DNA from: Cephalotus follicularis
Lineage: Eukaryota > Streptophyta > Magnoliopsida > Oxalidales > Cephalotaceae
NCBI GenBank assembly: GCA_001972305.1
Contig: BDDD01005778.1
Location: 1-64,000, forward strand
Length of the DNA: 64,000 nt
Direction of reading: 5' to 3'
Shown: positions 45,775-57,659 of the stretch, piece by piece
How the letters are laid out: each line of letters opens with the position of its first letter
Numbering within the stretch: the stretch's first letter is position 1
The notes under the pieces: generated by a model
What the model was told of the DNA's origin: nothing
Databases searched by the model: none
What the model saw: only the letters and a program-made list of their open reading frames with translations
Position numbers and translations under genes: made by a program

Positions 45775-47226
45775 TGTTTAGCATAAAAATGTGTTATTTT
45801 TAATGATCTATTTGTTATATTTTTATGCTTGGAATAGACTACTTTGGTTGTGTTATATTGATTTTCAGGTACAACGAGCAAAAGGACCAAAGTGCAAGAA
45901 TACTACCCAAACTTGTGCAAATTGGAGCTTGAAAGTGTAAAGATTGAAGAATTGACAAATTCTGCAGAAACAGAGTGAAAAGCGTCGATGTCTTTCAAAG
46001 GGATCGACGTCTTTTTTGGGTTTGTAGTAAACGCATCGATGCTTTTTGTTGAGGATCGATGTCCTTTCTGGGATTGCAACCTACCTTCAAAGGCTATGAA
46101 AAACGCATCAACGTCTTTCATGAAAGGGATTGACGTCTTTCTGAAAATTCGACTTGTAAATTTTGGATCAAAACGCATCGACGTCTTTCATCACAGGGAT
46201 CATGTCCATTACGCGCATCTTAGCAAAACGGAATTTTTTTACAAAACGCGTCGATGTCCAACCAAAAGCGTCGATGTCTTCTTCTGCAGCAGAAATAGAA
46301 AGTTAGATTTTTTTTGCCATATTTTGTAACTAGGATTGCTTTATTTCCGTTTTTGATCAGTTTTGTAGTATAAAAACAATACAAAGCCGGCCAAATTATA
46401 GAGAGGAGTGGTAGAGGCTAGTAGAAACCCTATTTTTCTTCTTTGTCAATTTTAGTTTATTTTACAATGTTTAGTAGCTAAAATCTTCAAGGTTTTAGGG
46501 TAGAACAAAGCCTAGATTGTTATTGTTTCAATTCCATCAATAAAAATTCTTGAATATGTGATTTGTTTATCAAATATTTCTGCCTTCGCACACACTTTGT
46601 CTGTCTGATTAAAATCCACAAACATCTTGTCGGTGAAGCTGAAAGTTGGTGAATAAATGGTGCTCAATTCAATCAACGGAGTCTACTCATACGATTTGTC
46701 ACAACGAACACACTTCGTATAGACCTAGCATGTCTACTCATACGTCTTTCCACAGTTGCCGTACTTCGTATAGACCTAGCATGTCTACTCATACGTCTTG
46801 TCATCACCGTCGCACTCCATATCGACCTAGCTGCCGCTGGTTATCAAGGTATGATCGTTCAATTAAATGGAATTGTTCAATACAATCTACGGTGAGTTTC
46901 TATACCCTAAAATCGCTTCTTAATTATATATTTTCTTCACTTTTATTCGTTGTTTTGATTCGTTTTAAAATTGCATGCTTTATTTCTTGGTATTTCGAAT
47001 TCAGTGTTTTTAACTATCGAAGTCTTAATTTCCTATTTTGATTATTTATTTTATTTTGCATAATTAGGAGTAGTTTTTGATACTGTATTTCAAATTTGGT
47101 ATACTTCGCCTAGGTTGGATAGATTACAATTAGTTTGACGTTTTCTTGCGTTCGACCCGTTACTGCATGATCCGTGCACTTGCGGCTATAAATTTTAAAA
47201 CATCATTATTCTTTTTACAGTGAACA
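45775..47226 (+). mobile_element. Element F 3' LTR
   Basis: 1452 bp, collinear with the 5' LTR without indels that I could see and with about 40 substitutions, many of them transitions. It has the same palindrome array (45978-46290). Confidence 0.93.
45978..46290. repeat. TCGA palindrome array, type I, F 3' LTR
   Basis: The same five doublets as in the 5' LTR. One arm reads GGGATCGACGTC here where the 5' copy has GGGGTCGACGTC. The spacings are the same. Confidence 0.85.
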
Positions 47227-48258
47227 GGTGCCTGCTCTGCTGCGCACCACAGGCTGTGGGAGTACTCATCTGCTGCGAAGAAAACGTCTCCTGGCCATCA
47301 GACAGTTGGCCTACCCCCGGTTTCCACCGTCAGCTTGCTTGTAGGGTACCATTTCCTTCGTTTCCCTTGTCCTCGGGAGAAACCCTCCCCTTGAGCAGCT
47401 TGTTGTCCATCTCTCTTCTGTCCCTTTTCCTGACGATTCCTATGCTCCGTAACACTTTGCTCAACCCTCTTGGCAGATTCCACCAAATCTCCAAAGATAG
47501 TCCAGTTGGTTGCTACCGCTGTATGTCTCACCTCGGGATTTAACCCATCAAAGAATTTCTCACACCTCTCCTCTTGGTCTGCAACCAAAGCCGGAGCAAA
47601 ATGATCCAACTCCATAAAGCGGTATTCATACTGGGTCACGGTCATACTCCCCTGACGCAAGTGCAGAAACTCTCTCCTCTTCCCCTTCACGAAGGTAGCC
47701 GGGAAGAAGTACTAACGACACTCTCACTTGAAAACATCCCAAGTGATCATTGCAACATTAGTATGCCTAGCTTGGAGAGCTTCCCACCATCGAAGAGCAT
47801 TCTTCCTTAACAAGAAGACGGCAAGTCCGACGCGTGAGTCGTCAGAAACTCCCATCTGTACAAAGATCATCTCAAGATGATTCAACCATGGCTCTGTATC
47901 CGCTGGATCATCCGTTCCCTCAAAGGTTGCAGCGCCTAAACATTGTAGACGTTCAATCGGTAAAGCTTGAGGTTGAGAACCACTCAAAGCTTTTGCTATC
48001 ATCGTAGCAAACTGCATCCACTCTGCTTGACCACTAGTACCAATCGAAGGATGTACCTGCGCTACCGGGACCTCAGCTGCCATAGCCAGTCCGGTCTCTT
48101 GTCCAACCATCCCAGGGTTAACCTGCACACCAGGTCTAACAGGAGGCAGTTCTTGATGGAGAGGTCTCTCTTCCTCTACCCTGACCACGTTCTCTGGCTG
48201 GGGAGACCCCTCGTCCCCTACCCAAGCCACATCCTCGAGTCTGACGTGGAGGCACCAT
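47227..48258 (-). pseudogene. Gypsy E gag, N-terminal and central part
   Basis: The likely start is the ATG at 48258, followed by a basic MVPPRQTRG-type sequence as in Gypsy gag. The frame then changes near 48200 to the one containing MIAKALSGSQ, FEGTDDPADTEPWLNHLEMIF and FLLRKNALRWWEAL, the conserved gag core. A stop lies near 47712, then YEYRFMELDHFAP and RRFFDGL-like blocks (KFFDGLNPEVRH) follow and the region ends in a basic Gln-rich stretch. It is cut at 47227 by element F; the C-terminus is at 37901-38177. Confidence 0.9.
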
Positions 48259-48368
48259 CTACCTTCACATGCAAGGTTAGGGCATCACTAACATATATAA
48301 GACATGAAATGCAATGCATTCATACCTCCAAAAGTCTCCAAAGAAAACACTAGGAAACTAAACCAGTC

Positions 48369-48380
48369 TCTCTGATACCA
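48369..48380 (-). other. Primer-binding site of Gypsy E (initiator-Met tRNA)
   Basis: TGGTATCAGAGA on the minus strand, 6 nt inside the LTR end. Confidence 0.85.
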
Positions 48381-48844
48381 AAAAGCTGTCACGCCCCGTT
48401 CCCGAGCACCCCCGCCCGAGAATGGCCGTGCCAGGTGGAAGGATCCCTCACCTGGATCTCTAACCAAAACCCCATCAAACAAAGGCTAATGCTAAGGCCA
48501 AGGCAGGCGTTAAAAACATGCTGCCGAGGAGAGCCGCGCTCCCCAGGCCAAACGCACCTAAGGCATAAAAACAAGAAATGACGGAAGAAACACACGGCAG
48601 AGAAGGGACAAAGAAGGAATGGCAAAACTGTAATTAACCCTTACATAAAACCATTCGGAAAACTCACCGTTTAACTAAAGGGACACACATGACAACCACT
48701 GCCCAAACGCACCATTCCACTAAAGGAACATGCTAGGGGAGGGAGCCAGGGCAGAGAATGTAACACTACGTCTTGCCTGGGGTCCCGGGCAGGGGATGCC
48801 AACACAACCCAACACAACATGGCGTAACACAAGCCAAGCCTGCA

Positions 48845-48955
48845 CCCCATCCTAAAACATACCTTACCCGGACGAGCCATCCTCGGGTATGTCCTCATTG
48901 GACGACTAACTTCAGACATGTCCTCCCCAGGCATGTCCTCCCCAGGCAATACCCA
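48845..48955. repeat. CATG-centred palindrome array, E right LTR
   Basis: CATGTCCTCCCCAGG occurs twice in tandem (15 bp period) at about 48917-48947, with weaker upstream copies, some mutated from CATG to TATG. Confidence 0.75.
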
Positions 48956-49445
48956 TACAAACAAGGATATGCACGGGCACAAGAAAACGACAACGTTTAA
49001 CATGAGCTACGCCTGGGATCAACACAAGGGCCCAGGGACAAACGCCAAGCGTGGGACAACTACTCGGGGTCCCACCAATACTCAAATTACGCTACGGAGG
49101 TGAAATCTCACCCTGGCCCAGCGCCCATGGGATCCACCAGGGCTCACCCACCAAAACATCTCCAGGGACCGAGCTGGTCCGAGGTCGTGAGGATGGGCAA
49201 AACAAAGGAAACTTGCTTACTCCCACTTAATGCCTACGGCATGCCCGGGGACAACACCCGAGGATACCACCAGACCTCAGCTTAGGGTCAACCAACCCGA
49301 TGTAATAACCGCGATTTCAACTAATGTATATTGTACAATGATGAATAAAATATGCATTTTTTTGAGATTTTATGAAGGGTTATCTTTTGAATAGAATGGA
49401 ATTGGGATAAATTCTTAAATGAAAGTAGAGAAATAAAGTTCTGGT

Positions 49446-49585
49446 GCTAAACCGTCAACACTTAACGCCATACCGTCGACGCTTTGATCCCAGACACGTG
49501 TACAAAACGCGCAGTTGAGAGGTGGGTTATAACGCACAAACCGTCGACGCCAAAGAGAAGCCGTCGACGCTTTGAACGGTGTCAG
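49446..49585. repeat. TCGA palindrome array, type II, LTR D proximal slot
   Basis: Doublets CCGTCAACACTT/CCGTCGACGCTTTG (spacing 21) and CCGTCGACGCC/CCGTCGACGCTTTG (spacing 20), about 145 bp from the LTR start. Confidence 0.9.
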
Positions 49586-50523
49586 GACTATGATACACGC
49601 CTGTTAGAACAAAGCAGTGGTGCCAAATGGTTCCTTGCAAGATTGAGAGTCCAGCGACGTGTCAGCCATGCAAGGGAAACATTACCAGCTCTGTATAATG
49701 CCAGACTAAGGAGTCTTGCATGTGCTATTCCACCTGCAAGTCTGCATACCTGCAATCACAGCAGAAAAATGTGAGAAAGAAACAAGAGTGAAGGCATGCA
49801 TGAGGGAGAGAGAAATTGTCCACAATGAAAGTTAGACAAACTGAGGAATTAAAGTCCCAAATTTGAGCCTTTATATCAGTTGATACATGAGCTGATTGAG
49901 TGTTAGAAACACTGAGAAATAGAGAGACAATATGGGCAGTTGCTAGAGGAATGGCTAGAGGTTGCATAAGGAACTTAAAGTTCAAAGTGGAGCTTGGAGC
50001 ATCACCTAGGAATTGGTAAGTCACTAGTGCGAAGTACACTTGTTGTAGTTAAGTTGATGGTTATGTAAACATGTTGATGTCAATAATACACCTACAGATT
50101 GAACATGCAAATCGGTAATTGGATTGTGGAAGTAATTTGAAAATGGAGAATTGATTTAAAGGAGATTAGAGGCTTAGATGTTCTAGTAATCCTTTTGATT
50201 CAAACCAGATAATGATAATAGTAGCTAATTTGTATATACATACTTATTTCATGGTTATATCTTCTGTTGAAAATGCAAAATATAGAATGAAAATTGCTGG
50301 GATTGAAAGATTGAAAGGAAGGTGAAGAACATTGGACATAGAGAGAGAAAATAATTCAATTTGATTTCGGGATTGCTTTTAAGGTAGGGGTTTTGACATG
50401 TTTTTGAACATATAACATGTATAATGTGTAGTGATGGTTGAGATTTGATTGCATGTTGATTTGGACTGAGATTGAATGAAATTATGCATGCTCTGTTTTG
50501 TTGTTGCTCTTGGAAATTGCTAA

Positions 50524-50690
50524 GAACGCCAGAAGCGCCGACGCTTAGGTTCAGACAGTCGACGCTTTGGTGTGTAAAAATAGCATGTTAAGACTTAGAA
50601 TGTCGATACTTTACGCTTTGATAGTGTGTCCAGTAACGACGCTTAATCTCCAACCATCGACTCTTACAGTGAAACTGTCGACGCTTTAGG
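50524..50690. repeat. TCGA palindrome array, type II, LTR D distal slot
   Basis: Doublets GCCGACGCTT/AGTCGACGCTTTG (21) and CATCGACTCTT/TGTCGACGCTTT (21), with decayed sites between them, about 1.2 kb from the LTR start. Confidence 0.88.
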
Positions 50691-53530
50691 ACAGTAATTG
50701 TGGGAGTGCTTAATTGATTGATTGAATTGGTTGTGGTTGTGAATATCCTTGAACTGCTATATTGTTAGCTGCCATTACTGTTTATTAAAGAAATTACTAC
50801 TATTTTATATAAATTTCAAGGATTATACCAACTTAATGCTTTAAACACAAAGAATGTTTTTCGACAAACGGATTCAGAAAGAAAATATTATTGTTATACA
50901 AATTTCCATTTTCCTCTCATAAGAGGTACTGTTATTGTTTAGTTCTCCAAGAGAACCACTGATTGAATTGTTATGTTTTCTAAAAATGAAAACTACCACT
51001 ATATTGCATATTATAGATATATGTAATATTTTCATTGAATGGATTGAATTGATTGTCTATGCTATTGCCGTTAGCCGAGTGATGGTAGATGTCACTGGCT
51101 ACGGAGGTGGTCCTATGTGCCAGGAGTTGGCTAGAGTATCCACCCAAAAGATCTGCAATGCAGATCTTGATTGTTAAACTGCCCGCTAATGCCGGTAGTA
51201 ATTGACCTGATCTATCATCTTTAGAGTGTAGAGTGACAGTTCGGTGGTGCACAGTTGGTGCTAGGAGTTAGCGACATGTGACACCCAAACCACTGTATTG
51301 ATTGATTGTACCCTTGCGTGGTATTCTTGAATTGTATTGTCTATGGCCACTTGGCATGATTGCTCATATATATTGGAATACTTATTGATATATGTCATTT
51401 CAATAAACTGTCATACATGTTTACAATTATATATTCATTCTCATGCATTATTTCCTACTTAGCCGAGTGAGGACAAAGGCTAACCCCCTACAATTTCAGA
51501 TTAAGTGAAGGCGTCGGGGAGGTGCTGCTGAAGCTTTCAGAGAGCTTCTATTTTGGTTAGGTTGTTAATTTATGTTTTGTATTGTAATGAATGTTCACAC
51601 TCCGTTGTTGTTGATTACTTTTCCGTATGTAAAAGGATAATTGTTTGTACTGTATAAGCACGTAGTATGGGCTGCGTGCAGATAATTTTATAATCCGGCA
51701 AAAAATGGAATGCTTCCGCTTATTTTTTTTTTGAATGTTGTTTAACGATTGAACGTTGGATTATTGTTTATAACTGATATCACCACATATGCTTGTCTTA
51801 ATAGAAAATGGGTTGTGACACCCGAGCTGCGAAGTCAACCTAAGGTTTGACTAACCATGAACATAGCCACCCCTCCCCCGGCATCTCAGCAGAGGTGCCA
51901 CGCACAAAGGCCTCGCAGAGAAACACTGAAGTTTCGCCCAGGCTAGGGCTGGGGAGACCTGCTACTCTGCCCAGGGTCAAACAATCCCCAAACTCATACG
52001 TCATCCCTGCATGCCCAAACATTTAGCATAAACAGCACCAGGGCTAGGAAAATAGCTCAAAACAAGTATATAAAACAAGGGAATTATATACACGGTCCCG
52101 GGCAAAATGTCAAGGACCGACAACATCCAAAAAGCATATACATGTTTACAAGAAGAAGGTTTTACAAACATAGACATAACCAAGTCTATACAAAAACCCC
52201 ATGAATGTCCCCAAATACATGAAGGTGCCCGTGGCCAAGAGCCATCCTAAGGTGCTGTATCCGACATCTACCTCTTTCAACACGCTGTCCTTAGTGGATC
52301 TCAAGAACCCTGCTGCCCCGCTCCCTCTGCACACAAAACAGAGAGGGGATTAGTCCAACTGACTAGTGAGTAAGATCAAGGAATATCCTGGGCAAACCCA
52401 CTTCCACTGAGGTTCCAAGAGCCAAGGTGAAACGTGCTCTACCCCAACTGGGCCAAAGGACAACCCATATCCCCTGCTCAACAAAGCAATGTAGAGGTGA
52501 AAATATACAAGCATATCTATAAAAAGGAAAACCCAAGGAGATGGCAGAGCTACCAACTCAATGACCGACCTCAAGGAAAGAGGATAAACAACAGTTTATA
52601 TGTCAAAACATGCCAGGGACCCAAGGATCAACAAAAGATCAACTCCAAGGATCAACAATTATCAAGGGGACTACTAGTACTGTATCAATCACAAGCACAT
52701 TCCACACACGCACATGCACACATCAAACTCACACACTTCCATAGTTGGAACCACCTCGACAAGCACAAATAACAACTCCGTTGACGTTCCATCAACGCGG
52801 TCATGGGCTACATGACTGTACACATCCCTCATATACACATATAGATACCCAGTTCCAGAGTACCGCATGAACATCGATAGAAGGACTTCGCAAGCACTCC
52901 TTCCCCAAAAATCACACGTTGGCGCACCTCACTCCATGAACATCAATCGAGGGGCTACGCAATCCCACCCCCGTCGGTAATCACGAGCTCAGCACTACAC
53001 CAGGTGAACCTCGATCGAGGAGCTACCTCGTCGGCAATCACATAGTGTTAGTATCGTCTAAGGGCCCCGCAAATCACCGCTCAACTCAACCCTTGACGAG
53101 ATGATAGAGGAGAACATCGGCTCAGTGGTAAGTGTATCACCACGTAGACCATCTAGTGGCGGCAATCTCATACATAACCAAGCACCAGTACCTAGTAACC
53201 AGTACCCGAGGATAACAAATGATATCAAATAAAGCATGAATACTTAAACAAAAAAGAGAAACAAGAAATTCAACCCAGGAATTGAGCCCTCAGCTCGAAA
53301 ACAACAGTATTCACATGCAATATCAACAAGATGACAAGAGAAGAAATCCTAGTCAAAGATAATATCATGGAAGGGCATATAAACAATAAACTCTCAGTTA
53401 TCAATTGATTGAAAGAAGAACATCCCACTCACTAGTGTCAGTAGCTTCCTCAGCTAGCTTCCTTATTGTGCGGACTCCGTGCCTAGATCTTCCTCTGCAA
53501 GGCCAACACACAACAACGCTTAGATACCAT

Positions 53531-53939
53531 TGTGACACCCCACTTAAGAGTGGGCAAGAGGAAAGGGCTATCCATGAGATGAAGCCACCAAGAGGAAAGG
53601 GCTATCCATGAGATGGAGCTGCCCTTGTGACAGGAATGAACCGGATCCATCGAAATGGGGGAAAGTATGGCTGTGCTATATAAGAAATGATCCTTAAACC
53701 TAATTACATGAGGCGCATTTTGATGGATTGGCTGAGGAGTTAGTGGAAAATCCAAGGTTAAGCGTGCTACGCTCAGAGCAAAACCAGGATGGGTGACCTC
53801 CTGGGAAGTCTGACCAATCCATTAACTAGGACAAAACCGTGATGGTCCACGTGGAAACACAGATGTATGGGCTCTGTATGTTCTGCGTGGGAAAAAAAAG
53901 CGGACAATTTCTCATGTGGTTAAGGATTGGGTCATTACA
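53531..53939 (+). mobile_element. Cassandra-type TRIM solo LTR (409 bp)
   Basis: TGTGACACCCCAC...GGGTCATTACA, with a perfect target duplication ACCAT (53526-53530 and 53940-53944), inserted in the E right LTR. It contains a 5S rRNA-derived segment, the hallmark of Cassandra terminal-repeat retrotransposons in miniature, which are non-autonomous and rely on other elements' proteins. A 24 bp stretch with GGAAAGGGCTATCCATGAGA is duplicated at 53562 and 53593. Confidence 0.93.
53751..53810 (+). other. 5S rRNA-derived segment within Cassandra LTR
   Basis: AGGTTAAGCGTGCT and GGATGGGTGACCTCCTGGGA match the 3' half of plant 5S rRNA, with changes in the middle. The 5' half is not recognisable. This part includes the internal promoter (A and C boxes), so polymerase III signals may have been captured. 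It is not a functional 5S gene. Confidence 0.9.
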
Positions 53940-54206
53940 ACCATGAACAACATCTCTGAAGCTATGCATGAACCACATACATCCATGAAAACCAAGGTGA
54001 AGCTCTCCCTCGGCCTCAAAGATCGTGCCTGCACCAACCATGCAACGGACCAAAACATACTGAGGCGGACACTCACCTGCTAGACGCATAGACGGGTGAA
54101 AGAAAGTCCCAACCTCAAACAGCGATCAAAGCTTCAGAAGAAAGATGAAATATGAAAGCTCACTCTCCCAAAATGCTTCTTCAGGCGTGAGATGATAGAT
54201 ATGATG

Positions 54207-56976
54207 TGTAACACCCCCGGACTGCGGGAGTCGTCACAGGTCATACTACAGAACTTATCATAACATAGCATAACTTATCTAAACATAGGCATAACTTTAG
54301 CTGAACATAAACATTTCTTTATTAGCCAAAACGTGGCGATCATAGCATAACTGAAAAAATTTTCCAAACTTAAAACTTAACATATTTCAATAGTCAAATA
54401 CCAAAACATAAACTAAAATAACATATTGTTCATGACCACTACAATAGAAGACACATATAGGGATCACACTCCTACGGATCCACGACATAAGGTGGCCAAC
54501 TCTCATTCACACATTCCCCCGCTGCTTCTGGTAACCTGCCGCATGGAAAACAAAAACGCGATTGAGAAAACCTCAGTACGGATAAAGAAAGTAAAAGCAG
54601 TAAATAATAAGTTTAAAAGCAGTCAGATCTCAAGAAAATTCATAACAGAAATCTTAAGCAATTAAAACAGTTTAGTCATATTCGAATTTCCATAAAATAC
54701 CAATTTCATATCTTTCGAAACATTTACGAAACATTTCAAAAACATCATTTCATGATTGATAAAGTTATACTGAGCCACATATCATATCACATTTCATAAC
54801 ATATATCGGCAAGGGAGGCGCTAATTCCACATGCCCATTAGAATTGAAGTGTACGGCACTACACACGTCAATTCTCACATATCATTTCACATCACATATC
54901 CATATACTATACATAGCAGATCCATAAATCCACCACATGGGATTTATTCATAACATTCAGAGACGTCGTAGACTAATCACACCGCTACGGAAGTGTCATG
55001 TCCTCGTGCCAGGCCTACGACATGCCTATGGTATGCCCCATAGGTGGGTACAATACTCAGTATTCAATCATTTCGAAAACATCACTTTAAAACACATAAA
55101 TATGCCTTCTCAAAACATATTTGAAAATCGTTCACAACGATAACATACATTTCATAGTCAAAATATCAACTCATTTATTTTTCGTTATGAAGAGATGATC
55201 ATTTTATAACATATCAGAACGTATCATAGCAATAAGAATAAAGCCGAGAACATTCAAATTTTGTAAAGGTCAAAAACCGACTTTATTTTTAAAACACATC
55301 AAAACCATATAACATAACCAAGTTCTTAGACGAAGAAACATAGCATAAAACAAAACTAATTTCAGTTCGATAAAACCAGATAGTCAAAGAACGATACAAA
55401 TCCATACCTTATGCGTTCACAGAAGCACTTATGGAAAGATTGTTAACTTAAACTCCCCTTTGAAGAACAACAATCTAAATGATACAAAACCATTCATATA
55501 AGGGTCTAGGAAATATTAGAGACATAAAACAGACTCCTTACGGCGTTTAGAAAAGACCCGGTTCGATTCGACAAACAAATGAATCAAAACAGTAATTTTC
55601 TGGGCAAAACAGCTGACTGTTACAGGGCTCTAGTCGACTGTTGGAAGCTTGGCAGTCGATTAATCATAAGGACCAGCCGACTACTCAAACCAGATTGCAG
55701 GCAGTCGACTATGATAGAGGTCCAATCGACTGTGCATAGCAAGGAAGTCGACTATTTCATATGGCAGCCGACTACACAACACAAGACAGTCGACTGTTTT
55801 CAATAGGCAGTCGACTACACAACCAAACCAGCCGACTGTCCACAAGAATAGCCGACTGTTCTGGATGACAGAACAACAGAAACACAACATTTTCATGGAA
55901 AAACTTGTCCAAATGAGTATAACTTTACACCAAAGACATATGAACATATACATATGTCATTGTATGATGTTTAGATGACGCAAGAACACATAATTGACAT
56001 TACCATGTGACCAGTGACTAAATACAAGAAAAGAGACCAAGTGGCATCTAAAGAAAACCTACATATAACAAACCAATCAGCTATCCAAAGTCACATTCAG
56101 TTTCTGAGATTAGATTACAACATAAACAGATGCCAAAGGACTGATCAACTGGTCCATAACCTATGACATAGATTTAAGTGGTTGTAATCACAACTCTAAC
56201 AACCTATATGCATAAGAAAACCAACAACAATGTGAAACAATTCATCACAGCAAGGATTACTAACCTGTAATGATTTAACAGACACTGAAAAATAGTAGGA
56301 AGAACACCTCAATGCCAGGGCAATCGGTTGAGCAATAGGAAGCCAAAGAGAAGAAAACAAAAAGACATGAGCAGCCTTAAATCGATAAAAGAATAACATA
56401 ATTCTTACATCCGATATAAGAAGAACAAACCTTATATTGATGAAGAACTGATCAAAGAACACAAACAAGCTACTAATTTGCAGGATTCAGCAGTGACTTT
56501 GCAGAAAAGAGGGAGGCAAAATATAAACATGGCAATGCCACTCATAAACGGAAATAGGAGAAAAAGTTGATTACATATGGAAGAAGAGAAGATTTTCAAG
56601 CAATGAGAATGGAAAAATAAGATTGAAAGCGTGTGGAATTCATAAGGGAAAGAGGGAGTTATGGGAGAAAGAGGGAGAAGAAAGGAAAGAAAAGGAGAAA
56701 GAAAAAGAAAGAAAGAAAAATAAAATAAAATAAAATAAAAGAATTTTAAAATAAAAAGGGAATTATTTTGATAATTTAAAATTTATAAACATAGGCCCAA
56801 GCCAACATTGCATTAACATATCCAAAAATTCAGGCTAGTATCAAACAGCCCAAATCACATAAGCCCAAAACATAGGGCAATGGACTTTAAAACAAAACAA
56901 TATTAAAAGCCCAAAAACATCATATATATATATATATAATATCCATAAAGCACACACGAACAAGCAGGGTATTACA
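54207..56976 (-). mobile_element. Gypsy G left (3') LTR (2770 bp)
   Basis: Plus strand TGTAACACCCCCGGACTGC to GCAGGGTATTACA, followed by a polypurine tract (GGGTGGTGGA on the minus strand) and pol 3' end. It begins inside the E right LTR after TGATG. A type III palindrome array lies at 55608-55860, a purine-rich stretch at about 56640-56735 and a short TA repeat near 56922. No gene is visible. Confidence 0.9.
55608..55860. repeat. TCGA palindrome array, type III, LTR G
   Basis: Six doublets of CAGTCGACTG-type sites (variants CAGCCGACT, AATCGACTG). Spacings are 21, 21, 21, 20, 21 and 20 bp. It lies about 1.1-1.4 kb from the LTR 5' end, unlike the B, C, F and Copia arrays. Confidence 0.9.
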
Positions 56977-57036
56977 TCCACCACCCTTAAAAAGGATTTC
57001 GTCCTGAAATCACAATATACACATACCTCAAGCAAA

Positions 57037-57654
57037 CTAGTGCGGATATCGCTCCCGAATATGCTCCTCCAGCTCCCAAGTGGCCTCACGTTTGGGATGA
57101 TTCCTCCACAGAACTTTCACAAAAGGAAAGGTCTTGCTACGTGTCACCCGCTCCTGCCAATCCAAAACAGCCTCGGCCTCCTCGTCACAAGATAGGTCCT
57201 CCAGAATACCGTCCAACGGATAGTGAACCACATGCAGGGGATGATACTGATAACCCCTCAGCAAAGACATGTGGAACACATTCTGGACATGTGCTAACTG
57301 CGGAGGCAAAGCTAAACGATAATCAACCGCGCCTACCTTCTCCAAAACTTCGAAAGGCCCGATAAACCGTGGACTCAACTTTCCCTTCAGCCCAAAACAT
57401 CAGACTCCTTTCCAAGGTGAAACTTTCAAGAACACATGTTCATCTACCTTGAACTCCAAGTCCCTCCGATGTCTATTCGCATAACTCTTCTGTCGAGATT
57501 GAGCCTCTTTCAATCTCTCACTTGCTATTGCCACTTTCTCCTTAGTGATCTGCACTAGCTCGGGTCCCTCGATACCTCGCTCGCTATCCTCATCCCAACA
57601 TGTCGGAGCTCGACACTTCCTTCCATAAAGAACTTCAAACGAAGCCATACCGAT
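57037..57654 (-). pseudogene. Gypsy G integrase C-terminal part and chromodomain-like tail
   Basis: Contains the end of the integrase core (MASFEVLYGRKCRAPTCW), RQKSYANRHRRDLEF, the LSPRFIGPFEVLEKVG block, VFHMSLLRGY and the tail VKVLWRNHPKREATWELEEH. A TGA near 57397 interrupts it after SPWKGV. At 57655-57659 (ACTAG) it is cut by D-family LTR sequence. The rest of G (upstream pol, gag and 5' LTR) is not found to the right within the window. Confidence 0.92.
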
Positions 57655-57659
57655 ACTAG

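Larger units (their letters stand above)
38178..47226 (+). mobile_element. Athila-like Gypsy element F, full length (9049 bp)
   Basis: It has two LTRs of exactly 1452 bp, a primer site, gag, protease, RT, RNase H, integrase and a polypurine tract, inserted in Gypsy E gag. Flanks are GGTGT (38173-38177) and GGTGC (47227-47231), a target duplication with one transition. By eye the LTRs differ at about 40 positions (~3%), so this is one of the younger insertions here. No env-like ORF follows integrase. All main frames carry stops or frameshifts. Confidence 0.93.
49301..51820 (+). mobile_element. Solo LTR D (2520 bp, A/D superfamily)
   Basis: Starts TGTAATAACCGCGATTTC and ends GGGTTGTGACA. Perfect target duplication CCCGA (49296-49300 and 51821-51825). 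Without it the host sequence is continuous with the homologous part of the E left LTR near 32212. It holds two type II palindrome arrays, a TATA-like TTTATATC at 49870 and the conserved A/D block near 51459. No internal region is present. Confidence 0.94.
48387..54206 (-). mobile_element. Gypsy E right (5') LTR with nested insertions, cut by element G
   Basis: Plus strand start TGTCACGCCCCGTTCCCGAG. Matching the left LTR, it is interrupted by solo LTR D (49301-51820) and a Cassandra LTR (53531-53939), and it stops at 54206 where the G LTR starts. The last ~230 bp, to the TGTAACGACCC end, are not seen and should lie beyond G. The CATG array is at 48845-48955 and the ~75 bp repeat at 52868-53050. 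No gene is visible. Confidence 0.88.

Noticed and set aside
38178..47226. An env-like gene in the Athila-like element
   Set aside because: Only ~340 bp of AT-rich sequence without a useful frame lie between the integrase stop and the polypurine tract.
53751..53810. A 5S rRNA gene
   Set aside because: Only the 3' half is recognisable, it has substitutions, and it sits in a TRIM LTR with its own target duplication.
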